Shown in pieces: positions 1 through 12,519 of a stretch of DNA of 64,000 nt. Source of the stretch: Cydia pomonella (lineage: Eukaryota > Arthropoda > Insecta > Lepidoptera > Tortricidae); contig NC_084705.1 in NCBI RefSeq assembly GCF_033807575.1, positions 11,588,019 through 11,652,018 on the forward strand. The letters are read 5' to 3'. The notes beneath the pieces were generated by a model. It saw only the letters and a list, made by a program, of their open reading frames with translations. It had not been told where the DNA came from and did no database searches. How positions within the stretch are numbered: position 1 is the first letter of the stretch; every line of letters starts with the position of its first letter. Made by a program: the position numbers and the translations under genes.

Positions 1-240
1 TAAGCTAGGTAGTTAGGTACGTAAATTACCAAAAATAAATATATTATTTTAACTTAATTCCGTGTAGTAAGTTGCATACAGAAGAAAATAATATTTTGTT
101 ATGTAGTTCTTTTTGTATAAGAGAAAATATTTTGTTTTCTAAACGACCTAAGTTCATAATTTTCTAAATATAAACATACATTAACTTTTACATACTTTTT
201 TATTTATTTGTTAGTTTTATCGTATGTTGCTGAACCATTA

Positions 241-366
241 ACCTTTTGACCGCCGTACGTCAAAAATGTAACTTTCAAGTTTGAACTCTGTCATACTCAT
301 AATGTATGAACGTGTTATTTCCGTTGTCACTTTATCTCATAGATAAGACGACGGCGGTCAAAAGGT
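241..366. mobile_element. small foldback MITE
   Basis: The ends are a perfect 16-bp inverted repeat, ACCTTTTGACCGCCGT at 241-256 and its complement at 351-366, around about 94 bp of non-coding DNA. This is the structure of a miniature inverted-repeat element. No convincing target duplication was found and the superfamily is unassigned. Confidence 0.55.
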
Positions 367-386
367 GAAAACTGTTTAAAAATTTC

Positions 387-522
387 CAGAATTCAACATT
401 TGGAGAATTCAACATTTTGAGAATTAATATTTTGGGAATCCAACATTTTGAGAATTTAACATTTTGAGACAAAATTTTGAGTTTCAACATTGAGAATCCA
501 ACATTTCGAGAATTCAACATTA
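387..522. repeat. degenerate ~17-bp minisatellite
   Basis: The stretch is an irregular tandem array of a unit close to AATTCAACATTTTGAG, repeated about eight times with substitutions and small indels. The minus-strand open frame through it is only the array read as protein. Confidence 0.75.
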
Positions 523-540
523 TGTTCCGGAAGGCGAAAA

Positions 541-655
541 ATTAGCCAAAAATATGTATACACTACCTTAATAAATCGGCAATAAAGTCGTGTATACATA
601 TTTTTGGCACTTTTTTCGTATCGATATTTTCAGACGTGACCGTACATAATTTAAT
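541..655. repeat. dispersed repeat with hairpin, copy 1
   Basis: This segment is nearly identical to 51376-51490, about 51 kb away, in the same orientation. It contains a perfect 19-bp inverted repeat (545-563 with 590-608) around a 26-bp loop. The matching short peptides in both copies are explained by the DNA repeat and are not evidence of a gene. Confidence 0.7.
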
Positions 656-660
656 ATTAA

Positions 661-1780
661 ATTGTTTATTTAACAATTCGCAGTATGTATAAAAAATAGG
701 GTTCTTGAGATACAACGGATGAAAAACGGACAGATGGGCAGCAGAAATAGAAGGGTTTGTCACCATTCTGGTACCGACCGAATCATATAACTATAATAAG
801 TGAAGAATACAAGATAATCAAGATTAAGATAAATAAAATTCCAAATCTTTCCTATACATTCAGATTAATTACATCGTATTGACTCGAGATTATAGTTAAT
901 TAGGAACCACGGATCATTTGCATTGCATCACAGAGTTTACAATAATATGCGGCCTGCCAGGCTGCCACCAGGTATTAAGCACTCTATTTCATGTGGTTTC
1001 CTCTCTAATTAGTTACAATTAGCAAATATTAACACAATACTCACCATTGCAATTACGTGTATGTTCTGTGATTCATAAATGTTGTAATACAATTTTTTGA
1101 ACTATTATTACGAAAGTGTTATTATTTGCGCGCACAGGTGTTTTTAGGTACTTACCTATGAAAATAAGCAAATGAGATCACTTCATTTTGTCACGATTAC
1201 AACATAGTATGCAATAACAAAACAACTACCTATTTAAATGTTCCAAACCAAGTATGTACCTACTGGTATTAGTTTTGTTTACTAAAATGGTGGTTCAAAA
1301 ACCAAGCAGAAAGAATTTAACGCAATTTTTTTTTGCAACGATATTTATGTGAACGCATTATATACTTTCCATGAGGAATAAATGAATCGAATCTAGCCAA
1401 ATCTTAAATAAAATAAAGCTTTTGTTTCGGATAAGATATCCATAGTAAACTTATAAATAAATTACAAAACACGATCAATATACAAAGGTAAATCACAATA
1501 AATTAAATAATTTTATAGCTTTCCATTTTTACTGCTTGCTGTTACATAATTAAAACTACTAACTACTAGCTACTAACATACAAATTACAATAATATATTT
1601 TAATTATTTATATATATATACATTGTCGCGTTACGTACTCTTCCAAAGGATTTGGAAGAGTAGGTAATCGAGCAGTGTGAAGAGTGAATAGGATGTGAAA
1701 ATGTGAAGAGGGAAAACAATACAATCAGGGGTAGGTCACTTTATTTTCCAGCGGACAATGGTCAATATGGCACTTAATAG
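661..1780. other. AT-rich unassigned DNA
   Basis: Apart from a short TA run near 1608-1620, I see no open frame with coding character, no RNA gene and no clear repeat boundary. Confidence 0.5.
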
Positions 1781-1837
1781 TGTTAATTCAACAAAAGGTT
1801 AAGTTAGAAATCGTTGAGGAAGGGAGGTCGCAGAGTG

Positions 1838-2062
1838 CTCCGGCTGCGCGCGCGTAATGAAGAGGCGCGCCCGCTGTCTGCACGTTACTACACGTATAGT
1901 AGGCGTACCAGCTGAGCGCACGAAAGGCCGGAGCACTAGCTACGTGCGCATGAAGGAGTAGACGCTCCAGCTGCACGCACGAAGGCGGCGCGCTAGCTGA
2001 GCGTACGTGTTGAAAAAGGCGCACCAGCTGGACGTGCGAGTAGTAGTAGGCAGCGTACAAGC
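1838..2062. repeat. GC-rich degenerate tandem repeat
   Basis: A GC-rich island in AT-rich DNA is made of degenerate, roughly 30-45-bp units built around CCAGCTGNACGCACG with CGTACG and GGCGCGC variants. A 90-codon minus frame spans it, but its composition (Ala, Tyr, Val, His, Arg) simply reflects the repeat. It may belong to the tail of a larger element running to about 2200; no boundaries were found. Confidence 0.5.
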
Positions 2063-2629
2063 AGGTTTATTTAAATCGGCGAACAAATAGGTAAAGAAAA
2101 AGCGTGGGTTTCTTGATGATGCGGGGCCTGCCTTGGCTCCGCACGGACCCTCAATATAGTTTTGCTATTTTGGCAGCTGACTATAAACTAACTTAAGATG
2201 GCCGCTAACTTGCTTAAATACTATTGCTTAGGAATAACGATTACAAAATTTATAGTTACAGACCAGTCATTCATATATCGCTAAATTTAAAACATCCTAT
2301 TCCGAAAGTACACAGATTAATCTCTTTGGTAGTAAATTTAGAAAATCTGAAGGCAACCTGACGGATTACGTCAATCACGTAAACAGTTATGTCAAACAAT
2401 TAGGAATGTGTAAATTAAGATTAATTCAGCTACAATACTAACTAATAATTCAATAAAATAAAAGGAAAAACAGTGAGGTAAGTTTTTTAGATATCTCAGG
2501 GCCGCATACAACTTGGAAAAGTTTTAGATATTGAGAAACAAACTAAGCTAGTCAGAGGTCCCATTCTTCCCACGCAACAGGAAGGCTCACGAGAGCTTAA
2601 ACCAACTCTGTAACGTTATCCCGTGGATT
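2063..2629. other. unassigned, possible transposon flank
   Basis: No gene is seen. The right part, from about 2480, may be the 3' untranslated tail of the LINE remnant that follows on the minus strand, but no poly(A) or repeat tail marks an end. Confidence 0.35.
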
Positions 2630-3238
2630 TCAGGTGCAGATTAAAGATAAAGTAAAGTCAATAGATTTCGCCCAGTGGCCAACTATCGGGCTATCATGTG
2701 CCCCTGCGACCGCGCTCAAGAGTCCGTTGGCGCTGCCGCGCGAACCGCGCATCAGGGACGCGACGCGTTTGCGCATAATGACATGGAAATCGTCCGTGTG
2801 TGCCTCTGCGAACATCCCCGATGCACTGCAGTACCGCGATAGCCCCATCAGCATCCTGTACGCGTTATTGTAGAAGACACACAGCGCGCTACGTGCTTTC
2901 TTCGTGCAGTTGAACCACAGCCTAAGTGTAAAAATATTGGCAGTACGATCTGAACAAGGTTAACTTCACAGTCTTCACACTTGTTGCGCATTTCTCAAAA
3001 CTGCAAATCAACATGTCTCATCTCACTCGCACTGACTCATCCTCACTGATAACGCCCTGCGCTCCCTCTCCACGTCCGATATTGGCCCCAGGTACTTAAA
3101 CTGTGTTACTAATTTCAACTGAATGGCCCCTAAAATGATGTGGTACAATGCTGTGTGTTCAAATACATTAAATGCAATGGTTTTTGCCATGCCGAGTCTT
3201 CAGTATACATTGCGCAAGGCTCGATCTTCCCCTAAGAA
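2630..3238 (-). pseudogene. LINE reverse transcriptase C-terminal remnant
   Basis: Read on the minus strand, this is the C-terminal end of a non-LTR retrotransposon polyprotein. The best-kept part (2630-2854) carries MLMGLSRYCSASGMF followed by RKRVASLMRGSRGSANGLL. Further upstream come a degraded FKYLG-like motif and a VKTVKLTLFRSYCQYFYT-like stretch. These are typical of the region after the polymerase core in insect LINEs. Frames are broken several times between 2860 and 3238, so it is dead. The segment at 21790-21910 encodes a closely similar peptide (ASLMRRVRDSSNSLLRLV), so the two are probably 3' ends of one family. The clade is not assigned. Confidence 0.65.
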
Positions 3239-3299
3239 CAAATTAAGCTCTTTCTGATGGTTACTACATGGAAATCATACCTAACATAGCTGTTTCCTT

Positions 3300-4022
3300 A
3301 CATCAAATGAGGTAGTTCTGTTTTATATACATTGGTAGTGATGAAATAGTAATGACAAAACCAAGTTTTCCACCTCGAAAGCCCTTCGGATCATTGTGTG
3401 TATAATGTACAGTACAGCGAGGGAAATTGTTATAACTCGTATCTCTTGGATATCTTTGATGGACCAGGCTTGTCCTTTGGCTCCACAGCACTCCTTTTGG
3501 GGCCAGTGTGTGTGGTAGCATTTCTTCGTCAACCTGATCAGGCCGGTCGAAATTGTCATTTGATGGTGGATTATTAATGAATGGTTTTACAATGTCGGCA
3601 CACATCTCCGGTCCTGTTTATTCTCGCAGGATTGACCATTGCTGTAGTTGCAAACAGCTGAGCATTTGAGTCCTGCTTTCCTGCAACCACAAGTGCTGGT
3701 ACAACCTTTTTTGCAGATACAGTTAGTTAAAAATTTTGCAAACCTTTGAAAAGCCGTATTTTAGAAACTATTTGGCTTACTAAGACTAAATTATAGTCAA
3801 TTAATTGCAAATATCATCTTTTTAAAATTGTTCATAGTAACTTTTGCCTTAACTCCGGTCCTTAGTGGATTTTTTTTCAAAAACTGAAAAATATCCTAAA
3901 ATTTAATGGATTTTCATGTACTTTTCAATGATCCCAAAGGCTTTCGAGGTCGAAAACTTGGATTTGTTATTACCATTTCATCACTACCAACATATTAAAA
4001 AACAGAACTACCTCATTTGATG
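3300..4022. mobile_element. 0.72-kb element with ~93-bp inverted ends
   Basis: Positions 3300-3394 are an inverted, roughly 85-90% identical copy of 3930-4022; the outer end reads ATCAAATGAGGTAGTTCTG on both sides. The interior is non-coding. The 100-codon minus frame at 3303-3605 begins in the interior and runs into the left arm; I regard it as chance. No clear target-site duplication was found. Confidence 0.7.
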
Positions 4023-4148
4023 ATAGGTAAAATGTACCAATTCCATGGGCTGTTATTTTCTCTCACATTCCATCTGAACTAGAATTCCAGTGTACTGTGA
4101 ACACAAGCATGAAGAATCTGACAAAATAAACAGATACAGTCTGTGCAG

Positions 4149-4205
4149 AAAGAGAGGAGTCGTGGAATGTCCCAGGCCCAATACATTCCACGACTCTTCT
4201 GTTTC
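4149..4205. repeat. strong hairpin, ~25-bp stem
   Basis: A 13-bp perfect core (AGTCGTGGAATGT at 4158-4170 with its complement at 4183-4195) is extended outward with two mismatches, around a 12-base loop. It could be a very short foldback element or a transcribed hairpin. Confidence 0.5.
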
Positions 4206-4410
4206 CGAACATACTCTATCAGTCTAATTTTAAAAGTCACAGTCAGCAAAGAATCTTCGTAGGCACACAGGACGCCGATTACTGATTAAACAATTTGTTA
4301 AGGCTTTTATCTTGTTTTGATATGACCTTAACTATCGCTTAACTGATTGATGCACGCGTAATGTAATCAGAGTCGTCTTATTGCCTTATTGGGCATCTCG
4401 TATGCACTAA

Positions 4411-4550
4411 CCCCCTTATTCATAAACGTTTACTAAAGTTATGATGCCGGTAATCATCGTTTGTCTCTTTCCTTCATACCAATACGTCGGAAAGGGACAA
4501 ACGATAATTAGCGGCATCGTAACTTTAGTACACGTTTATGAATAAGGGGG
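4411..4550. mobile_element. 140-bp MITE, TAA target duplication
   Basis: The element is a near-complete palindrome ending in CCCCCTTATTCATAAACG and its complement. It is flanked on both sides by TAA (4408-4410 and 4551-4553). A 3-bp TWA duplication with GC-ended terminal repeats is the hallmark of PIF/Harbinger elements, so a non-autonomous Harbinger-type MITE is the best call. It has no coding capacity. Confidence 0.75.
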
Positions 4551-4955
4551 TAAATTATTAGTGGCGTGAGATACCTATAATGTATAAAAAAACTACTAAG
4601 TACCTATTTTATTATCAAATCTGTATTAGAGATCTTCCAGAATATAAAAAGTTTTTTTTATTAAAAAACGTAAAAACTAGCTCCTTATTTTCAGAAAAGT
4701 TTTAGTCATTTTACGACACCACCTCGTCTTCCATGTTCGCGACATCGTTGGGGTTGGAGCTCAAATGTGAATATTTTAGAGTTTTTATCTTTTACGGTTT
4801 CTAATTTACTTTACTGGGTGCCTATTTAAGTTAATAAGAAAACCTTTCTCATTTTAAAGAACAGTTACCTATACTGTTTATAAAGTGTTAAAGGAGCAGG
4901 GATAATTTAGTGACAATATACTCGTAATCAGCTAGAGTCAAACGAATAACTTGGC

Positions 4956-5058
4956 AGCGATTTTGATAGCCCAGACGGTGCATGGGTTATTATACTAAAC
5001 GTCAAGGTTTTATGAAATTATGACGTTCACATGCACCGTCTGGGCTATCAAAATCGCT
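4956..5058. mobile_element. 103-bp palindromic MITE
   Basis: AGCGATTTTGATAGCCCAGA and the following bases to about 4982 recur in perfect inverted orientation, ending at 5058, with a short loop containing a second small inverted repeat (AACGTCA/TGACGTT). No gene lies inside. No clear target duplication was found. Confidence 0.7.
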
Positions 5059-8000
5059 AAAACGTTTGGACTATTGAATTGTTGGTACTATGAGTGTGGT
5101 AGCCTAACGGTAAGTCCTGCGACTTTCCTGGCTAGTACAAACGTGCTTATATGAAATATCATCTGATATTTACCAGTCGCTTTTCGTTAAAGGAAAACAC
5201 CATAAGGAAACCTGCATAAATCCACAAAGAAATTCCAAGATCTATGTGAACTTCCCAACTCATTTTGGGTCTGCGTGGGTATTGTAGCCCCATTCCCTTT
5301 CATGCATGAGAGATCTATATAAGTACCTAATGTATGTACGTTACTTGTCTGTACCTAATTAGAAATGAAAATCATTCCGCGTGCTTCCACACCAATCAAT
5401 ATCAACATCTTGGGGTCAGAAATATATTATTCGCAATTATTTCTGCTAATACGTTAACTATATTTATATAGTTCGATTGTGATAAGGCGCGAAAATATGC
5501 GAAATCGATTAGGTACTACGCTATTTTTAAATGCAGTAAAGGTTCCGCCTTCATAGGGACCAATTGATTGAAAGTCGAGCGCTGTTCAAATGGTTCTCAA
5601 ACATCCTGACTAACTACAAGACATAATCTAAACGGCGTAACAAACTACGTAGCTGAACCGTTATCATCAATTTGTCTCGTCTCTGGGAGACAAGTGACAG
5701 ATAAAATGCAGTCCCTGTTTGAGGCCCCGATGTGATTTATTGCGGGAGCCGAGCGACGTCGAGCAAACTTCCCCGGGCTCATTCCCCCGAATAGTTATCA
5801 CTTAACTTTATATTTCAATCCGTTGTGCATGATTTAAGCCGCTTATCTTACTTGAGAGAGATTTAATTTATACGTACGAAGTTAGTGGGGAGCTGAATTT
5901 AACGTCAGTTGAAACAACTTAAATTTAGCTGAATTATTACTTTTTTATGGTGTTTTTATTTAAGTCTGCGCTCGCTGGTAATATTAATGTCAGTGCTTTC
6001 GTAATTCTTCTTTAGGAGAGTATTTAATATTTATATCTTAATATACTAATAACTGACTAGAAATAATCTCTTAATGCTGTTTAAAACCAGTACCTATATA
6101 ATTAATATAATTTACTAACTACTGTACTGTAGATTTGAGCAGCTGTAGGCGTTTCGCCAGCGCCGGCGCGCCGGTCAACATCGGCCAGCGGCAGCGGCGT
6201 GGCCTTAAAACACTTCAAACCAAAGTTATGCCGATATGAACGGATGAAACATTTCTATGGCAAATTAGAAGTTGATTGTTCGTAGCCAAAACCTAAGTTT
6301 TTCCACTGCTTTAGGCGACAGTAAAAGCCATAACAAATACTTCCATACGATGGTGATATCAACGATGTACCTACTCAGCTATTCCACCGACCCGAAATCG
6401 TTAAATCAAACCATTGTAGTACATAACACTGTACTTAATGTAATCATTAAGTGCCGTTTAATGCGTGCACACTCGCTGTACAAATTAATTCGATGACAAG
6501 TGTGAATGCCGACGACAGTAGTTGCTACTCAACACCAAGCAGACCACCATGTAGGTAAGTATATTTATATACTCGTAATTATAACAATCGGAATACATAA
6601 TGCACACGTATATAATAAGTTCACATACCTATATGTGCCTCCGCCTGAGCCTTTGTCCCCGTAGAAGTCACTAACTTTCAGACCCATATTTACCTCTTAT
6701 AGTGGTTGAAATTCAAGAAATCCTTTCTTTAGTGGAGCTGTTCAACATTTGAAGCACATATGTTTTATATGCTTTTTAGCGATAGGACCGCCTGTTGTTA
6801 CCTAATTGTAATTTGTGTCTCTTTGTATTCTCCTTTTCAATATGTGGTGTACAATAAAGAATATTTATTATTTTATTATTATGTTTCATATTTCAAGGTC
6901 CTACCTACTTTAAGTGGCTTGGGCTGCATGTTTGACGGTATCTCGTATCAGTAGGTAGTACGTGAAACTCTTGTTGTTGTTGTTGTTTTGTGTTGTCTTG
7001 TAGGTACTCGTACCTACTCGATAATAGATCGATTAAAAATATATTATTAAGTCTTTTTTCACCGGTTTACAAGAGTGGGCATACCCTTTAAAGTACTTGT
7101 ATATTGTTAAAGCAAATGGTTGACGTCATTAAGTGATCCTATTATGCAAATTTAAATGTGATGATGTGATAGTATGCACTAGCAACTACAGACCATGCAA
7201 TAACAACACGGTGTAACGTGTAACCCGTATGTTTTTGAAATACCTAATGGTGTCAGAATCGTGAGTTAACATTGTGAACGTAAACTGTTATAATAATTAT
7301 AAGTTATATTAAAAATCCTTCAAGTAGTTGCGTATAAATTAACGAGGTATTTAATAGTCCCGGAACCTTCTAATTTCACTGTATTGTTGGTAGCCATCAT
7401 TATTTCCTTAAAAAAACACTACGACATTCCAACTTAACAGAAAATACAAACAACAATTTGTAGTTTTTTATTTTATATTTATTCTATAAAATATCTTACA
7501 TTGATCTAAACAGAAAAGTGCCGTGAAACCCTGTCGGGTTACATTTTACATTACAAATTGTTGTGATACATAGGATAAATAAATATACATTATATAGAAT
7601 TACGAATGAGTTAAGTATAAGAAATACATCGGCGGGTATAACTAAATAGCTCATACACAAGTAGGTGTAGGTACCTAGGTACACAGTCCGGCCGGGCATT
7701 GCTTATCATCGCTGAGCGGCTTGCGTGATAAGAAAGTCTTAAACGGCGAAGGTTTTCCTTAAAGCGTATACCATTTATTAGTTAAGTGCTTACATGCGAT
7801 TAATCTATGAATATAAAAGATATCAAAAAAACCTTTCATTGATATCTAAATTACGTTACTCGATGAGTAAAATTACATCAATAACTTTTTTTAGTAAAAT
7901 TAGTAATGACCAAAACCTTAAGGTGCCGTAAGGTCAGAGAGCGGAATTTTTGAAAAATCGTACCAATTTTTAGATAACTACTTGTACAAAAAAAAACAAT

Positions 8001-9198
8001 AAAAATAAAACGACTACAAAATTTTAATTTTAATAATAAACAACCCCAGAATGGAGGCTTATTAATGCGGACATCCAATGTCTTTGCAAAAGACTGTCTG
8101 GCCTATCCGCTAAAATACTTAGTATAAACACATTAGTAATCTTGAAGATTTTTTCTCGGGACTTTAGCGATTCGAATCCAATTTTTTTTACTTTCCCTCG
8201 AAAAAAAAATCACGAAAATAGGCCTAAAACACACTTTAATAAATTGTAACAATGTATGCACAAATGCTATGATTCGAAAATTACTTCTAAAAAATTTTAT
8301 TTTTAAAGGAACTCGGCAATCACTTTTTTTTTCTTTTTTAAAACTTACAACAAATTAAAATTCAAAAACATGATACCTATTCGTGGTCCCGAGCAGGCAT
8401 ATCCATCTCACTCACGTTTACCTCAGTGAGAGTGAGAGAAGAAGGATGAGAATTGTGTAAACAAAATTGTATTTTCTATAATGTTACAATACAGTAAAAT
8501 GCAATACTCTCTATTGCACACCTCACATAGTTTACACTAAATATCCAAAGAGAAAACTGCAACGTATGGAGAAGCTGTCCTTTTCTTTCTTCTTAATAAC
8601 ACTGGACAGAAATACTTCGATTCAAATTATGAGTAAGGCAGGTAGCGTACAGTACCCATTGCGTAAGTTGTTGCATAATTGAAACTATTCGTTATATTAA
8701 TCTGTCCATTTCCACTGGTCGAATCATCAATCATGAGGTTTCATGCGTCATTCATTTAAACCCCGCGCAGGTCCGAATCGTAATCAAAGTGAAACCAATT
8801 TTTCAGTGGGTCATAACAAGTTTAAATTCTCAATCACTGATAATTGTGTATTCGCTCGGTTTTCCGTGTTTACATGCAGACCGGCAAAGTATTGTACGTC
8901 CGCATTCAGGCAGAATTTAGGCCGGACGCTGCTCGTAGTTTGCAACCGGGCACATTTTATTGCCTCATTTGCTTAAAATGGTAATGTTTTTCAAGCGTGT
9001 CTTTTTGTACGATTGTGCAATTATTTCATCATCTTTATTGCTGATTGACAAATCTTAAACTATTGCAAAGACATATTCCTAATAATACGTCCATCAATCA
9101 GATGTTAGTGTTGCTGTTAATAAGCTTACTTCGGTTGTGGCAAACCACTCATCAACTGCGAGCCAGCAACACTAAATTTCCTCTCGGGCGATAATTCG
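5059..9198. other. long unassigned AT-rich stretch
   Basis: No coding region is supported; the open frames at 6272-6496, 6760-6954, 7496-7699, 7878-8078 and 8743-8976 have AT-driven composition and no recognisable motif. Two GC-richer patches, 5640-5790 and 6135-6205, stand out from the background and could be regulatory or conserved non-coding DNA. A short TTG run lies at about 6972-6987. Confidence 0.4.
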
Positions 9199-9201
9199 TA
9201 A

Positions 9202-10278
9202 GGGGGCGTCCATAAATTACGTGAGGCGTTCAAGGGGGGGAGGGTTAAGCTTAATCTTACCAAATCTTACTCGGGGGGGGAGGGGCGTTTTTAGCAAATA
9301 TCACGTAATTTTTTTCTTAGTGGAAAAAAGTGTAAATTTGCGTGGAAGTAAAGTAGAATCGGAATAAAAAAAAAATATAGAAAAAAATAGCAAATTTCAC
9401 AAAATAGTGTTTACCGTATCTGCCGGGACCCCGCAGAGCAGCACAGTAGCCCTTCGATTGTTTAACAGTTATCGACCAGCCGTATCGACACGTGTGACAA
9501 ACGACGCAGCGTAAAGAGCCGAGTAATAGCGATGCTCGTACAAGTTTTGACCTGCTTCGTTTACCCGAGTAAATATTTCACTTAATAACCATTCTAGAGA
9601 CGTTTTTAATGATTCAGAATGAACTTCCGAAAATATTATAATGCTTACGTTAAAAGACACGTCTACAAGACAAAAAAGTAGGTTTAATATCTTCCTCTTA
9701 AAAGTAGGTTTAATATCTTCATAAATTTATATTATAAATTTGATTCTATGTGCAAAACATTTCAAGATCGCGGTGCAGAAAAATAAACTCAAGCACTTTC
9801 AATAGATGTGTAAGTTTTTTATAAATTTCATCTCCAGAAATTGTTACAAAAAAAAGAAATGTAGGCCTGAAAGTGAAATTTTTAATTTAGATATGCTAAA
9901 AATACAGATTAAACGTATTAATGCACCTTTATTTATTATTATTATCAATTCATTATTTTTTTATAATTATTATTATTTATTAGTATTTTATTATTATAAT
10001 TATTTAATTTTATCGCATCGATTTTCAACTACCGCAATACTCTGAAATCTCAATTACTAGTCTTTGCTAGTCTTGAATAAAAGTAATAATATGAATTAAA
10101 GTTTTGCTTATTTTTTTATAATCCATCGCGATTACAGCCTGTACACAAATTTAAAAAATCTCACGTGAGATTAGGAGGGGGGGGGGGGGCTTAAGAAAAA
10201 CATGACGAAATCTCACCAGGGGGGGTGGGGGGGTCAAACAATTCTCAAAAATGCCTCACGTAATTTATGGACGCCCCC
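9202..10278. mobile_element. 1.08-kb TIR element with G-run ends
   Basis: The ends are inverted copies of GGGGGCGTCCATAAATTACG (9202-9221, complement ending at 10278), continuing inward through TGAGGC. TAA lies directly outside each end (9199-9201 and 10279-10281), consistent with a 3-bp duplication of the Harbinger type. The interior is AT-rich and non-coding. Long G runs lie just inside both ends (9233-9286 and 10177-10231), all on the plus strand. Confidence 0.75.
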
Positions 10279-10281
10279 TAA

Positions 10282-12045
10282 AGCCTTATTTATCAGTAAG
10301 TATCACGACGTCTTGCAAACGTCGGCTGCTGCTCCGTTGGTGGATTACCTGGCCTGGGGAGCTTATCAATTTCAGCGGTAAAAACGAGTAAATGTATTGT
10401 CAACATATTAGTCAACAAATCAATGAAAGCTGCAAAATATGAAATAAGACAAAACAAAACAATTAGTTTATTTTAGAGTTCTTAAATAATTCTCCAATAT
10501 TTACTTTTCTTTACAAAGTGTATTTGACGAGATATTATTGACTATTAATTTTAACAGCGATAACGTTGGCGGTTTCCTCAAAATTGTGGAGTGTGTAAAA
10601 TATGAAGGTTAAACATTGTTTAAAGCCAAAAATGATTCAAATGGGATAGGAATTAAACGTACAAATGTGATATCAAGAAAATCGTGCTTTCTTCATACAT
10701 ACATACAAACTTAAATTATATTAGTCCTGCCTCTTAATTCAGGCGGCTCCCTAGTCAAATTACAAGTAGGTAGTCTTCCTACCTAATATATGCACATAAA
10801 TAAATATGCAAAAGGTACTTCACTAATCGGGAATCTTACAGGTATCGTAACCGGTAAGATTCCCCTCTTAAAAGTAATATTGGTTTTCAAGTTTCATTTA
10901 AATTCATTATTCCACAATGGTAATAATTAATCAATAATCACTCTCGATATCGGCCGTGCGATAGTTGTTAATAGTTGTAAGTATGTTGTTTGTGAATGCG
11001 GTTTAGGTATAATCAAATAGTTTTTTTAATCTCTACTTATTTAATATTACTTATAAGTATAAAAGTGACTGCGAGTAACTCTAGCTGACGGTCTGTCTGT
11101 ATGTCTTTTAACCTTTTCACGTTTAAACCGCTAAACCTATTTAAATAAAACTTGGCTAGCTTGAGTTTCGGGAATTTTTATCAACGAAATCATCCTCTGT
11201 GTAAGAAAAAGGGGGTCGAATTTACTATGGAAGTGGAATACGGTAGTAGTGATCCTCGCGGACGAAGGCGATAGGTAATTTGATAGTTAATTTAATAAAA
11301 TACTTTCATTTGTATTATAACATACATTTTTCTCACTTAAAGTATTTGTATTGATTAGATTTCTAATAGTCTTTTTGAATAGTAAACTCGAAATTTTACA
11401 TGTACATATGTATCAATGTATGTATGTCACTTTATTGTACATAAACAGCATAATGTGCTTTAGAGGCAAAATTTTATTACTATGATATATATCTAGGTTC
11501 CGCAAATTGCGCAGCGATTCCGGTATTATTATTTATATTATCGTGGCACGGCCGGTAGACATTTACATGTTGTGGCATGGCGTTATCGAGTGCGTAATCA
11601 GTTTATAACGTCTAAATAAGCAGCACAGCACCGACAGACCTGTTATTTACTACTATGCAAATTACCGCGTAGAATGTTCTCATAAATTTACGGGAACCAC
11701 AGCACGGAGACAACTATGCCATTATCACCCGATTTGGTATACGCAATGCTTTGATATGAGATTAAACGAGTTAATCAAATCTAATAATGTTACGAAAGCG
11801 CCAATTTGTATTTGCGGGGATTTTTTACAAAAGTGACCTTGTATGTATAATAATTATAAACCGTGACGTAAATAACTGTCAATAGACTCGATATAAACGA
11901 AAGAACAACGTAAAAAACCGCAAGCTAACAAATTTAATAATCAAAGTGAACTTAATAAGGTCCGTTGGGGTAAGATAAACGGTTTTTGATGAGATGAGCC
12001 GTGTTTCATTGGAACCACCGCCGTAAAACAAAATACAAAGGTTTG
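10282..12045. other. unassigned AT-rich DNA
   Basis: No gene, RNA or clear repeat boundary is seen. The stretch 11080-11290 resembles dispersed lepidopteran repeat DNA ('gtctgtctgtatgtctttt' followed by 'aaaccgctaaacc'), but I could not define its ends. Confidence 0.35.
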
Positions 12046-12379
12046 TATAAATTATATATACAGATGTCAATCACAATGAAAAAAACACATTGGACCGGCA
12101 ATCCAAAGATTTGGGTTCGAGTCCCATGTTGACCAGAGTTGTAGAGTCAGCATCAAAAGTAGCGGATCAAATGACGCTTCATAAGTATGTCTTTAATATA
12201 GAACAACTACGACTGTAAAAGATATATTTTTGAGCGCGAATTTTAGAAAATTATCTACATTTGGAAAAGTTATACGGAATATCAGATACTTTTGGCGCGT
12301 TGTTTCATCCGCTTGTTTCATGCTGACTGTACATCGTTAATTTTTTCATTGTGATTGACATCTGTATATACAATTTATA
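12046..12379. mobile_element. 334-bp TIR element with tRNA-like B-box
   Basis: About 40 bp at each end are inverted copies with one mismatch (12046-12085 and 12340-12379; inner part CAGATGTCAATCACAATGAA). Just inside the left end, around 12111-12124, is GGGTTCGAGTCCCA, which matches the pol III internal B-box of tRNA genes. A tRNA-like 3' half inside an inverted-repeat element is unusual; it may be a SINE fragment captured by, or nested in, a DNA transposon. The flanks GGTTTG and GGTTGT are only weakly similar. Confidence 0.6.
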
Positions 12380-12519
12380 GGTTGTAATATGGTACGTTCC
12401 ACGATAAAAAAGGAAAATAAATATTTACACACAAAGGTAAATTACAAATTAGGGTGCAAATGATACATTTTCCTATTCCATCAATAGCACTCCGGTAATA
12501 CGGTACCAACAAGTAAGAA

